From: Kocuria sp.
Lineage (GTDB): Bacteria; Actinomycetota; Actinomycetes; Actinomycetales; Micrococcaceae
DNA: 64,000 nt
NCBI RefSeq assembly: GCF_030530945.1
Contig: NZ_JAUMTZ010000010.1
Span: 10,888 to 74,887 of the forward strand
Direction: 5' to 3'
Part shown: positions 16,725 to 26,711 of the stretch, one piece after another
How the letters are laid out: every line of letters starts with the position of its first letter
How positions within the stretch are numbered: position 1 is the stretch's first letter
Position numbers and translations under genes: made by a program
Notes under the pieces: model-generated
What the model saw: only the letters and a program-made list of their open reading frames with translations
Database searches by the model: none
Told to the model about the DNA's origin: nothing

Positions 16725-17489
16725 CTACTTGGCGGTGGCCTGCACGTAGCGGTCGTAGCCCTCGTTCTCCAGGCGCTCGGCCAGCTCGGGCCCGCCCTGG
16801 TCCACCACGCGCCCGGCCGAGAACACGTGCACGAACTGCGGCTTGATGTAGCGCAGGATCCGCGTGTAGTGGGTGATGAGCATGATGCCCGTGTTGTCGG
16901 TCTCCAGGGCGCGGTTGACACCCTCGGACACGATCTTCAGGGCGTCCACGTCCAGACCGGAGTCGGTCTCGTCCAGCAGGGCGATCTTCGGCTTGAGGAT
17001 CTCGAGCTGCAGGATCTCGTGACGCTTCTTCTCACCACCGGAGAAGCCCTCGTTCACGTTGCGCTGCAGCATGTCGGTGTCGATCTTCAGCTTCTCCATG
17101 GCCGCGCGCAGGTCCTTGGTCCACGTGCGCAGCGAGGGGGCCTCGCCGTCCACCGCGGTCTTCGCGGAGCGCAGGAAGTTGGAGGTGGTCACGCCGGGGA
17201 TCTCCACGGGGTACTGCATGGCCAGGAACAGCCCGGCACGGGCCCGCTCGTCCACGGACATGGAGAGCACGTCCTGCCCGTCCAGGGTCACCGACCCGGA
17301 GTCCACCTGGTACTTGGGGTGGCCCGCGATCGTGGAGGCCAGCGTGGACTTGCCGGAGCCGTTGGGGCCCATGATGGCGTGGACCTCGCCGGAGTTGATG
17401 GTCAGGTTCACGCCCTTGAGGATGGGCTTGGTGGACTCGTCGTCCAGGATGACGGACGCGTGGAGGTCCTTGATCTCCAGAGTTGACAT
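16725..17489 (-). CDS. sufC: Fe-S assembly ATPase SufC
   Basis: SufC is the ABC-type ATPase of the SufBCD scaffold. The 254-residue protein has Walker A GPNGSGKST near residue 38, the SufC signature FSGGEKKRHEILQL near 148, and Walker B ALLDETDSGLD, with the typical Thr-Asp instead of Pro. The start ATG at 17489 gives the usual MSTLEIKDLHASV N-terminus, with AAGGAGAATCACCCC upstream. It is 92 bases after sufD, a gap that holds a hairpin, and is followed by sufT. Confidence 0.95.
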   Translation of the reverse strand: MSTLEIKDLHASVILDDESTKPILKGVNLTINSGEVHAIMGPNGSGKSTLASTIAGHPKYQVDSGSVTLDGQDVLSMSVDERARAGLFLAMQYPVEIPGVTTSNFLRSAKTAVDGEAPSLRTWTKDLRAAMEKLKIDTDMLQRNVNEGFSGGEKKRHEILQLEILKPKIALLDETDSGLDVDALKIVSEGVNRALETDNTGIMLITHYTRILRYIKPQFVHVFSAGRVVDQGGPELAERLENEGYDRYVQATAK

Positions 17490-17514
17490 GGGGTGATTCT
17501 CCTTGTGGTCATGG

Positions 17515-17542
17515 GCACGGGACCCTTCTCGGGTCCCCGTGC
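17515..17542 (-). other. Intercistronic hairpin sufD-sufC
   Basis: GCACGG-GACCC pairs with GGGTC-C-CCGTGC (11 bp with one bulged C, 5-base loop). It may be a processing site or a weak attenuator that adjusts the ratio of sufC to sufBD. Confidence 0.45.
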
Positions 17543-17581
17543 GAGGTGCGTGGGATCGGGCGACGGCGCCGGGCCGGGTGC

Positions 17582-18883
17582 TCAGTTCTCGGTGCGGGCG
17601 AGCTCGTCCTCCAGGGCGGCGCGCAGCTGCTCCTCGAGGGACTCCACACCCACCTGCTGGATGATCTCGAACAGGAAGCCGCGGACCACCAGGCGCCGGG
17701 CCTGGTCCTCCGGGATCCCGCGGGACATCAGGTAGTACAGGTGCTCGTCGTCCAGCTGGCCCGTGGTGGAGGCGTGGCCGGCACCGGCGATCAGCCCGGT
17801 CTCGATCTCCAGGTTCGGCACGGAGTCCATGCGCGGACCGTCGTTGAGGATGAGGTTCCGGTTGAGCTCGTACGTGTCCGTGCCCTCGGCCTCGGCGCGG
17901 ATGAGCACGTCCCCGACCCACACGCCGTGCGCGTTCTCGCCCTGCAGCGCGGACTTGTAGGTCACCCGCGAGCGGCAGCGGGGCACGGAGTGGTCCACGA
18001 ACAGGCGGGACTCCAGGTGCTGGCCGTCGTCCACGAACGTGAGGCCGTACATCTCCACGTCACCACCGGGGGCGGTGAAGCGGGTGGACGGGGTGACCCG
18101 CACGAGGTCCCCGCCCAGGGTCACGAGCACGTGCTTGAACGTGGCGTCGCGGCCCAGCTTCGCCTGCTGGGAGGAGGCGTGCACGGAGTCGTCGGTCCAC
18201 TCCTGCAGGGACACCACCGTGAGGTTGGCACCGTCCGCCACGGCGAACTCCACGTTCTGGGACAGCACAGCCGTGCCCTGGTGGCGAAGCACCACGAGCG
18301 CGCGGGAGTTCGTCCCTGCGTCCACCACCACGTGCTGGGCGGCGGGCTCCTCGGACTCCCCCGTGAACGTGACGATCACGGGCTCGGAGACCTGGGCGTC
18401 CCGGGGGATGCTGATCACGGTGGCCTCGGAGAACGAGGACCACGCGTTCGCGGCCACCCGGTCCTCCGGGATGCCCGCGGACCCCACGCGGGAGTCGTCA
18501 CGCGGGACCGAGGTGATCTCCACGGCGTCGTCCCCGGAGACGGTGACGGCGGGCGCGGGACCCTGCAGGGCGGCGTCGTCCAGACCCCGCAGGCGCTTGA
18601 TGGGCGTGAAGCGCCAGTCCTCCAGCTTGCTGCTCAGCGGCGGGAAGTCCGCCACGTCGTAGGAGGTGGTGCGGCCCGCGCGGGAGGAGTCCGGGACCAC
18701 GGGGGCGTCCCCGTTCACGGTGCCCTTGAACTCGGGCTCACCGGCCTGGTTGCGGCCCTCCTGCAGGGTCTCGCCCTCCTGGCTCATGCCCGGGATGGCC
18801 ACGCGGTCCTCACCCGTGGGAACCCCGTTCACCTGCTCGTCGGCGGCCTGTGCGTCAGGGGCGGTCTGATCGGTGGTGGACAT
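17582..18883 (-). CDS. sufD: Fe-S assembly scaffold protein SufD
   Basis: SufD (433 residues) pairs with SufB in the scaffold that builds Fe-S clusters. The N-terminus (about 1-60) is acidic and variable; the conserved beta-helix follows, with RVTPSTRFTAPGGDVEMYGL, the C-terminal block RNLILNDGPRMDSVPNLEIE, and GHASTTGQLDDEHLYYLMSR (given only as landmarks). The conserved His near the C-terminus (AGHAS) is present. The ATG at 18883 lies 1 base after the sufB stop (TGATATG), so translation is coupled. A TTG three codons upstream, nearer to AAGGA, is an alternative start. Confidence 0.93.
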   Translation of the reverse strand: MSTTDQTAPDAQAADEQVNGVPTGEDRVAIPGMSQEGETLQEGRNQAGEPEFKGTVNGDAPVVPDSSRAGRTTSYDVADFPPLSSKLEDWRFTPIKRLRGLDDAALQGPAPAVTVSGDDAVEITSVPRDDSRVGSAGIPEDRVAANAWSSFSEATVISIPRDAQVSEPVIVTFTGESEEPAAQHVVVDAGTNSRALVVLRHQGTAVLSQNVEFAVADGANLTVVSLQEWTDDSVHASSQQAKLGRDATFKHVLVTLGGDLVRVTPSTRFTAPGGDVEMYGLTFVDDGQHLESRLFVDHSVPRCRSRVTYKSALQGENAHGVWVGDVLIRAEAEGTDTYELNRNLILNDGPRMDSVPNLEIETGLIAGAGHASTTGQLDDEHLYYLMSRGIPEDQARRLVVRGFLFEIIQQVGVESLEEQLRAALEDELARTEN

Positions 18884-18884
18884 A

Positions 18885-20356
<1,472 letters not shown>

Positions 20357-20360
<4 letters not shown>

Positions 20361-21121
20361 GACAACCCTCCCTGTCGTGCGGTTGTGTGGTTGGTGGAGT
20401 TCGTGTGGCCCGCCGCACGCAGCTGCAGCGGGACGTGTGTGGTGCAGACGTGGGCGCCGGCGGCCATGGTGGACAGCCGGCGGACGTCCACGTCCAGCAG
20501 TTCCGAGATCAGCTCGGTCTCCTGCTCGCAGAACTGGGGGTACTCGCTCGCGATGTCCTGGATGGGGCAGTGGCCCTGGCACAGCTGCGCCGAGCGCAGC
20601 GCGACTCCCCTGGGTCCACGGGGTGTGACCGTGGTGTGGGAGGCCACGAAGCCGTCCCGGCTCATGGCCGCGGTGAGGGCATCCAGCCTGTCCTCCACGT
20701 CCGCGCCGGCCGCCTCCACCTGGGGGCGGTAGCGCTCGCGCATGCGGCCGATCTCCTCCCCCACGAAGGTGTGGACGAGGTCTTCCCCGCCCACCCGCTG
20801 CATGGTGGCGATGGCGCGCTGGGCGAGCCCGCTGTAGTCGTGGCCGAGCTGCTCGTGGCCCCCTGGCGCCACCACGTACCGCCGGGCCGGGCGACCGGCC
20901 CCAGACGGGGCGTTGCGCACCAGGGAGACCTCCACGAACTGGTCGGACTCCAGGGCGTCCAGGTGACGGCGCACCGCAGCCGGCGTGAGCCCGAGGTCCT
21001 TCGCGACCTGCGCCGCGGAGATGGGACCGTGGGCGAGCACCATCGAGAGCACCCGGGAGCGGGTGGTGTCATCCTGGTCCGTGCGGGCCGCGCTCGGGCG
21101 GCCCTCGGCAGGTGAACTCAT
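20357..21121 (-). CDS. sufR: Iron-sulfur transcriptional repressor SufR
   Basis: A 254-residue winged-helix regulator of the DeoR/ArsR-like SufR family, first gene of the suf operon. The HTH spans about residues 22-70 (ISAAQVAKDLGLTPAAVRRH). The C-terminal half carries a cysteine set C-x3-C-x12-C-x27-C (LCQGHCPIQD, QFCEQE, HVCTTH), suited to bind a [4Fe-4S] cluster that senses cluster status and represses the operon when clusters are sufficient. The ATG at 21121 gives MSSPAEGRPS; longer readings upstream would cover the promoter. It overlaps sufB by four bases, so repressor and scaffold are expressed together and autoregulation is likely. Confidence 0.92.
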
Positions 21122-21417
21122 GCTCAGTGCTACATCCTTCGCAGAGAGAGTGTGGGTGCGGGCCGTGGATCTGCCGCCCGCTGCCCCCCACCCGGAACGT
21201 GACCGGTTCGGGGGCACGCAATACACAACGAGGGTATGGGGTAATCCATTCCCGGCAAAAACACCGCGGGCTGCACCCCCGGAACCTCCCCCGCGGGTTT
21301 CCCCGCGGGCCACCGGGGTGCCACTGCCGCGACCACGGGTCCCGCTCGCCGGGAAACCCCTGGGAGGCCGCACCCACCTCCACCGGACCGGGGCGGGGGG
21401 CGTTCTAGACTGTCCGG
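21122..21417. promoter_or_regulatory. Divergent region sufR / ABC exporter
   Basis: This 296-base region holds the suf promoter and the leaderless promoter of the ABC gene. An AT-rich island at about 21217-21262 (ATACACAACGAGGGTATGG and GGTAATCCATT) is the only low-GC part and is the likely site of the suf promoter and SufR operator. I could not fix the exact -35/-10 boxes or a clean palindrome. Confidence 0.45.
21406..21411 (+). promoter_or_regulatory. -10 hexamer TAGACT, leaderless ABC gene
   Basis: TAGACT lies 6 bases before the GTG at 21418. Confidence 0.55.
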
Positions 21418-22416
21418 GTGCAGAACCAGCCCGAACCCACCGCGTCCCACGCCGTTCACGCCGAACCGAGCACGGCGGCGCTGCACATCAGCGACCTCGT
21501 GAAGACCTTCGAGGGACGCGGCGAGCCCGTCCACGCCGTCCGCGGGCTGAGCATGGCCGCCCACGCCGGGCGGATCACGGCCCTGCTGGGCGCCAACGGC
21601 GCGGGCAAGACCACCACCCTGCAGTGCGCCCAGGGGCTGCAGCGGCCCACGTCGGGCGCCGTGCGGCTGCTGGGCGAGGACCCCTGGACGGCCAGTCCCG
21701 ACCTGCGCGCCCGGGTGGGGGTGATGCTCCAGGACGGCGGACTTCCCCAGTCGGTGCGTCCCGGTGAGCTGCTGCGCCACGTGAGCCGTCTCTACGCGGA
21801 CCCCGTGCCCGTGGCCGAGCTGGTGGACGCCCTGGGCATCGGCTCCTTCCTCCGCACCCCCATCCGCAGGCTGTCCGGCGGGCAGCGCCAGCGCGTGGCC
21901 CTCGCCGCCGCCCTCGTGGGACGCCCGGACGTCCTCTTCCTGGACGAGCCCTCCGCGGGTCTGGACCCGCGCTCGCGCCAGATCGTCTTCGACCTGGTGC
22001 AGCGGCTGCGCGAGCGCGGCACCTGCATCATCCTCACCACACACCTCATGGACGACGCCGCCCGGTTGGCCGACTACGTCTACATCGTGGACAACGGTGC
22101 CGTGGCCGCGCAGGGCACCGTGAGCGAGCTCGTCAGCGCCGAGCGGGACGCGCCCCTGGTCATGAGCGTCACGCTGGCGCCGCAGAACACGGCCGCGTTC
22201 CGGGACGACCCGCCGTGGCGAGGTCCCCGGTTCGCGGACGTCGAGTGGACCGTCAAGGACCGCACCGTGACCCTCACCGGCCCCCTCGACGCCGCACGCG
22301 TGCGCGAGATGACACAGTGGGCCACCCGCAACGACACCCTTCCGGAGGCGATGAGCGTGCAACCCCGATCGTTGGAGGACGTCTTCCTGGAGGTCGCAGG
22401 CGGTGGGAACCGGTGA
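21418..22416 (+). CDS. ABC exporter ATP-binding protein
   Basis: A 332-residue ATPase of the drug/antibiotic exporter group (CcmA/DrrA-like). Walker A is GANGAGKTTTLQCAQG near residue 58, the signature is LSGGQRQRVALAAALVG, Walker B is VLFLDEPSAGLD, and the H-loop is ILTTHLMDD. The C-terminal 90 residues form the extra domain common in this group. It overlaps the permease gene by GTGA. The pair sits between sufR and ctaA, as Rv1457c-Rv1458c does in mycobacteria, so the position is conserved although the substrate is not known; a link to heme or cytochrome assembly is possible from context only. Confidence 0.9.
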   Translation: MQNQPEPTASHAVHAEPSTAALHISDLVKTFEGRGEPVHAVRGLSMAAHAGRITALLGANGAGKTTTLQCAQGLQRPTSGAVRLLGEDPWTASPDLRARVGVMLQDGGLPQSVRPGELLRHVSRLYADPVPVAELVDALGIGSFLRTPIRRLSGGQRQRVALAAALVGRPDVLFLDEPSAGLDPRSRQIVFDLVQRLRERGTCIILTTHLMDDAARLADYVYIVDNGAVAAQGTVSELVSAERDAPLVMSVTLAPQNTAAFRDDPPWRGPRFADVEWTVKDRTVTLTGPLDAARVREMTQWATRNDTLPEAMSVQPRSLEDVFLEVAGGGNR

Positions 22417-23213
22417 GCGCCCCCGTGCAGACCGCGAGCCGCGGCTCCGAGCCGGCCGAGCGGCGTCGTGCGGCGTCCCTGCCCCGGCGCGTGCTGGCCC
22501 AGGCAGGGTTCGAGACCATGACCATGGTCCGCAACGGCGAGCAGCTGCTGCTGCTGGTGATCCTCCCTGTCCTGGCCCTGGTGGCGCTGGCCATGACGGA
22601 CCTGCTGGACCCCTACCGTGTGGGCGGGGCCTCGCGCGTGGACGTGGCGGTTCCCGGGATCCTGGTGCTCTGCGTGCTGTCCAACGCGTTCTCGGGCCAG
22701 GGGATCCAGACCGGCTTCGACCGGCGCTACGGGGTGCTGCGCTACCTCTCCACCACTCCCCTGGGCCGGACCGGCCTGATTGCGGGCAAGCTGCTGGCCA
22801 TCCTGGCGGTGCTCGCCGTGCAGTACGTGATCGTGGCGGCCGTGGGACTCTGGCTGGGCTGGCGCCCCCCGCTGCACGCCGTGGTGGAGTCCGTGCCGCT
22901 GCTGGTGCTCGTGGCCCTGACCTTCACCGGGCTCGGGATGCTCATCGCCGGCACGCTGCGCGCCGAGGCCACGCTGGCCGTGCTCAACGTGGTGTGGGTG
23001 GCGCTGGCCGCGGGCGGCGGTGTGGTGTTCCCTGCCGCGTCCCTGCCCGGGTGGCTCTCCGCGCTCGTGTCGTGGCTGCCCTCTGCGGCCGCCGGCGAGG
23101 TGCTGCGGGGCTGCTTCCTGCAGGGCTCCGTGCGCATGCTCCCCCTCGTGGTGCTGGCGGTGTGGGCCCTGGTGAGCTGGGCCGCCACCGTCAAGTGGTT
23201 CAAGTGGGTGTGA
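22413..23213 (+). CDS. ABC exporter permease (ABC-2 type)
   Basis: A 266-residue membrane protein with six predicted helices, the partner of the upstream ATPase. The N-terminal cytoplasmic part ends in MTMVRNGEQLLLLVILPVLA, and the loop DRRYGVLRYLSTTPLGRTG is the ABC-2 motif that faces the ATPase. The GTG start at 22413 overlaps the ATPase stop. It is followed after 93 bases by ctaA on the same strand. Confidence 0.88.
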   Translation: MSAPVQTASRGSEPAERRRAASLPRRVLAQAGFETMTMVRNGEQLLLLVILPVLALVALAMTDLLDPYRVGGASRVDVAVPGILVLCVLSNAFSGQGIQTGFDRRYGVLRYLSTTPLGRTGLIAGKLLAILAVLAVQYVIVAAVGLWLGWRPPLHAVVESVPLLVLVALTFTGLGMLIAGTLRAEATLAVLNVVWVALAAGGGVVFPAASLPGWLSALVSWLPSAAAGEVLRGCFLQGSVRMLPLVVLAVWALVSWAATVKWFKWV

Positions 23214-23262
23214 GCCACCTCGGCGAGGCTTCCCTCCCGGCGGGCTCCCACCCTGGTCTCGC

Positions 23263-23268
23263 TACACT
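23263..23268 (+). promoter_or_regulatory. Candidate -10 hexamer of ctaA
   Basis: TACACT lies 38 bases before the ctaA ATG at 23307. No convincing -35 box is seen. If used, the leader would be about 32 bases. Confidence 0.35.
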
Positions 23269-23306
23269 GGAGGGGTCCCGTACCGACTGCCCCTGGATGC
23301 TCCGAC

Positions 23307-24326
23307 ATGTCTGACACCGCACCCCGTACCGCCGCCGACTCCTTCTGGTGGCCCCGCACCGTCACCCCGTGGGTGCGCGGGCTCGCGATCGCGTCCCTGC
23401 TGGCCAACACGCTGCTGGTCTTCACGGGCGGTCTGGTGCGGCTCACGGGCTCGGGGCTGGGGTGCCCCACGTGGCCCCGGTGCACCGCGGACTCCTGGAC
23501 CAACACGGACGAGATGGGTGTGCACGGGATCATCGAGTTCGGCAACCGGCTGCTGACCTTCGTGCTCGCGGTGGTCGCGGTGCTCACGTTCCTCTCCGTG
23601 CTGCGGCTGCGGCGGAACCACCCCAAGCTCTTCTGGACCGCCCTGCTCCTGCTGCTGGGCATCCCGGTGCAGGCCGTGGTGGGTGGCATCCTGGTGCACC
23701 TGGACCTGCACCCGTTGCTCGTGGGCATGCACTACTACCTCTCGGCCGTCATGATCGCCCTGTCCACCCTGCTGGTGCTGAACTCGCGCCGGGAGGGCCT
23801 CTCCGCGGTGGCCCACGACCAGCGCCCCGGGCAGCTGCACGGCCACGAGAAGCTCGTGCGCACGCTCGGGGTGCTCACTGGCGTCCTCTCGGCCGTGATC
23901 CTCTACCTGGGGACCCTGGTCACCGGAACGGGCCCCCACGCGGGGGACCAGGACAGTGCCCGCCTGGCCCTCGGGTCGGTGGAGATCGCCCGGGCGCACG
24001 CGGTGCCGGTGTACCTGCTGACGTTCACGGTGCTCGCGGGCATCCTGGTGTGCACGCGGCTGTCGCTGCCCCGCGTGCTGCGCAACGCGTACGCCCTCAT
24101 GCTCGTTGTCATCGTGGCCCAGGGCGCGGTGGGCTACTACCAGTACTTCCACCAGGTGCCCGTGCCGGCCGTGTCCCTGCACATGGTGCTCTCGGCCGTG
24201 CTCATCTGGGCCGCCACCCGCGTGGTGTCCTTCAGCTTCCACCTCGCGAACGACTCCCGCGAGCACGCCGCCCCCGTGGACCTGGGCGCCACCACGCCGC
24301 ACGCGGACGTCCGGCCCGTGCGCTGA
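23307..24326 (+). CDS. ctaA: Heme A synthase CtaA (COX15)
   Basis: CtaA oxidises the methyl group of heme O to the formyl group of heme A for cytochrome aa3. The 339-residue protein has eight helices. The catalytic Glu is in HGIIEFGNRLLTF (about residue 72), heme-ligating His are at HGIIE, LDLHPLLVGMHYY and later helices (RAHAVPVYLL, VSLHMVLSA), and the paired loop cysteines are in GLGCPTWPRC, the regulatory disulfide found in many Gram-positive CtaA. No good Shine-Dalgarno site precedes the ATG. The opposite-strand dapA-like gene separates it from ctaB. Confidence 0.94.
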   Translation: MSDTAPRTAADSFWWPRTVTPWVRGLAIASLLANTLLVFTGGLVRLTGSGLGCPTWPRCTADSWTNTDEMGVHGIIEFGNRLLTFVLAVVAVLTFLSVLRLRRNHPKLFWTALLLLLGIPVQAVVGGILVHLDLHPLLVGMHYYLSAVMIALSTLLVLNSRREGLSAVAHDQRPGQLHGHEKLVRTLGVLTGVLSAVILYLGTLVTGTGPHAGDQDSARLALGSVEIARAHAVPVYLLTFTVLAGILVCTRLSLPRVLRNAYALMLVVIVAQGAVGYYQYFHQVPVPAVSLHMVLSAVLIWAATRVVSFSFHLANDSREHAAPVDLGATTPHADVRPVR

Positions 24327-24357
24327 GGCTCCACCGTCTCTGCTCTGCGCGGTGGGC

Positions 24358-25278
24358 TCAGTTCCCCCCGGGGCTGCCCGGCACCGTGTTCCGCAGCCGC
24401 TCCACCGCCTCCGCGAGTGCCCGCCTGCCCCGGGAGGAGATGGGCAGCAGAGGCCGGCGCGGAGCGCTGGTGCGCACGCCGCAGACCTCCGCCAGCGCGT
24501 ACAGAACGGACAGGGGCCGTTCGTGGCCCATGAGCTGCACCAGGGGGTCCAGGGCCGCGCTCCAGGCGGCCACCTCCTCCGCCCGGTCGTGGAGAACGGC
24601 GTCGTGGAAGGCCACGAACTCCGGGGCGAGCAGGGCCGCCATGCCGCTGTGCCACGCGGCCGCCGGGTGCTCGCCCACGATGAGCTGGTCACGGCTCACC
24701 CCGTGGGCGGTCCCGGGCTCGGCCTGCTGCGCGAACAGCAGCTGGCGGGAGTGGAAGAGCCGCCCGGAGGACGCGGTGTCCTTGAACGCCACCACGTTGT
24801 CCAGCCAGGACAGCTCGGCGGCCAGCTCCACGGGGTAGGTGAAACCCGTGGTGGACGGATTGTTGTAGAGGCACAGCGGCAGGGACACCGCGGAGGCGAC
24901 CGTCTCCACCTGGTCCGCGATCTCCTGCGAGACCAGCGGGATGTAGCTCACCGGGCTCAGGACCAGACCGTCCGCGCCGTTGTTCTCGGCGGAGTACGCC
25001 AGCTGCAGGACCTCACGCGTGGTCACGGCGGAGATCCCCGCGCCCACGGGTGTCCCCGAGCCCGACGCCGCCCGCACGGCCGTGCGCACCACCTCCGCCC
25101 GCTCGTTCGCGTCCAGGTAGGCGAACAGCCCGGAGGTCCCGAGCACCACGATTCCCGCCACCCCGCTACGGGCCAGCGTGGCCACAGTGCGCTCCAGGGA
25201 GTCGAGGTCCAGGCCGCCACCGGGGCGCAGGGGCGTCACTGGATAGGCGATCACGCCGGAGAAGGTCATGGAAAGCAT
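24358..25278 (-). CDS. DapA/NAL family aldolase
   Basis: A 306-residue TIM-barrel class I aldolase of the dihydrodipicolinate synthase/N-acetylneuraminate lyase superfamily. The Schiff-base Lys is in VVAFKDTASS (about residue 161), the catalytic Tyr is in LCLYNNPSTTGF (about 134), and the substrate loop is VLGTSGLFAYL (GTSG rather than GTTGE). That loop and the isolated context argue against true DapA of lysine synthesis; the 2-oxo acid substrate is unknown. Two ATGs compete, 25278 and 25269; a TAAACT hexamer exactly 6 bases before 25278 favours the first and a leaderless mRNA. It sits between ctaA and ctaB without obvious functional link. Confidence 0.86.
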   Translation of the reverse strand: MLSMTFSGVIAYPVTPLRPGGGLDLDSLERTVATLARSGVAGIVVLGTSGLFAYLDANERAEVVRTAVRAASGSGTPVGAGISAVTTREVLQLAYSAENNGADGLVLSPVSYIPLVSQEIADQVETVASAVSLPLCLYNNPSTTGFTYPVELAAELSWLDNVVAFKDTASSGRLFHSRQLLFAQQAEPGTAHGVSRDQLIVGEHPAAAWHSGMAALLAPEFVAFHDAVLHDRAEEVAAWSAALDPLVQLMGHERPLSVLYALAEVCGVRTSAPRRPLLPISSRGRRALAEAVERLRNTVPGSPGGN

Positions 25279-25284
25279 TCCACC

Positions 25285-25290
25285 AGTTTA
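25285..25290 (-). promoter_or_regulatory. -10 hexamer TAAACT, leaderless aldolase gene
   Basis: TAAACT lies 6 bases before the ATG at 25278; no ribosome binding site is seen. Confidence 0.5.
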
Positions 25291-25399
25291 GGTGACCCTC
25301 ACCCGCGGACCGGCAGGGCGGCGTCGCCCGGGGACACACCTGGTGCCGCGGGCGAGCCGCAGGGAGACCGCACGCCAGGGGCGGCGCCGGCGGGACGGG

Positions 25400-26413
25400 T
25401 CAGAAGACGGGACCACCCAGGAACGGGTCCAGTGCCACGCCCACGAACACGAACGTGATGTAGGCGATCGAGCCGTGGAACACGTACATGGCCTGCTTCA
25501 GCGTGGGCCTGCCCGCGCGTGCCAGACCGTAGAGCTTGTGGCAGTGGTAGGTGAACCAGGCGCCGGAGGCCAGCGCGATGAGGGCGTAGACCCAGCCGGC
25601 ACCGCCCACGGGGACCAGCAGGAGCGAGCAGATGACGGTGGCCCAGGCGTAGAGGACCACCTGGGCGCCCACGGTGCGGGCGGAGTCGGTGGCGCCGAGC
25701 ATGGGGACTCCGGCGCGGGAGTAGTCCTCGGCGTACTTCATGGACAAAGGCCAGTAGTGCGGCGGGGTCCACAGGAAGATGAACGCGAACAGCACCAGTG
25801 CGGGCCACTCCAGCGTGCCGCGCACGGCCGCCCACCCGATGAGCACGGGCATGCACCCGGCGATCCCGCCCCACACGATGTTCTGGGCGGTGCGGCGCTT
25901 GAGGATGATGGAGTAGAAGACGGCGTAGAGCGCGATGGCCAGAACACCCAGGACCCCGCACAGCACGCTGATGCCCAGGGTCAGCCAGGCCACCGCCACG
26001 GCGGAGAGGACCCATGCGAACACCAGGGCCTCGCGGTCGCTGACCTCTCCCGTGACCAGCGGGCGCTTGGCCGTGCGCCGCATGAGACGGTCCTCGTTGC
26101 GGTCGATGTAGCAGTTGAAAGCCCCGGCGGCACCGGCCGCGAGGGTTCCGCCCACCAGCGTGTTGAGCACGAGCAACAGGTTCGGCACGCCCTGCTGGGC
26201 GAAGAACATGGTGGGAATGGTGGCCACCAGCAGCAGCTCGATGATCCGGGGCTTCGTCAGCGCCACGTAGGCCCGGATCTTGCGACCGGGGGTCATGGGG
26301 CCCTCGTACCCGACCGGTGCGACCTCCGCGATCCGCGTCCCGGTCACCCCGTGTCCGTGCGACGCGGGAGACCCGGAGGGATCCGGGTGCGTGGCGGTGT
26401 CGAGGGGGTTCAC
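25400..26413 (-). CDS. ctaB: Protoheme IX farnesyltransferase CtaB (heme O synthase)
   Basis: CtaB attaches a farnesyl group to heme B to form heme O, the step before CtaA. The 337-residue protein is a UbiA-superfamily prenyltransferase with about nine helices. The first Asp-rich motif is NCYIDRNEDRLMRRTAKRPL (about 120-139) and the second conserved region lies in FLWTPPHYWPLSMKYAEDY, where the Tyr/Lys/Asp set binds diphosphate and Mg2+. The first 40 residues form a variable cytoplasmic tail. It is read divergently from tkt across 298 bases, as in mycobacteria. Confidence 0.95.
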   Translation of the reverse strand: MNPLDTATHPDPSGSPASHGHGVTGTRIAEVAPVGYEGPMTPGRKIRAYVALTKPRIIELLLVATIPTMFFAQQGVPNLLLVLNTLVGGTLAAGAAGAFNCYIDRNEDRLMRRTAKRPLVTGEVSDREALVFAWVLSAVAVAWLTLGISVLCGVLGVLAIALYAVFYSIILKRRTAQNIVWGGIAGCMPVLIGWAAVRGTLEWPALVLFAFIFLWTPPHYWPLSMKYAEDYSRAGVPMLGATDSARTVGAQVVLYAWATVICSLLLVPVGGAGWVYALIALASGAWFTYHCHKLYGLARAGRPTLKQAMYVFHGSIAYITFVFVGVALDPFLGGPVF

Positions 26414-26577
26414 GGAATCGGTGCTCCAAACGAGGTGGGTGGCCCGCCGCTGCGGCGGGAGTGTCCGGGTGGGGCGGGTCCTGCCCGCACCCGGTCACCA
26501 GTATAGCCGCCGGGTGCCTGCCCCGCCGTGGTGAGCGCGCCCACGACGCACGGCGGCGCTGTTCGCCCTCGGCACCG

Positions 26578-26607
26578 CTGACGGGTGAGGTGAGGGCGGA
26601 CTAAGGT
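26578..26607 (+). promoter_or_regulatory. Candidate promoter of the tkt operon
   Basis: CTGACG and TAAGGT are spaced by 18 bases, giving a start near 26614 and a leader of about 98 bases before tkt. The -10 box is a good TANNNT; the -35 box is imperfect. It drives tkt-tal-pgi-zwf-opcA-pgl if the operon is read through. Confidence 0.45.
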
Positions 26608-26711
26608 GGGTCGAGGAACCGCGCCCCGCGCCGCTCGCCCGCTCCCCCGGGAGCCCGCGGCCGGGAACCGACGGAAACGCCGACAACCTCCCACGAAAGG
26701 GGCTCGCCACC

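Noticed and set aside
23297..23314. Five-codon upstream reading frame overlapping the ctaA start
   Set aside because: No ribosome binding site and too short to judge; overlap by chance is likely.
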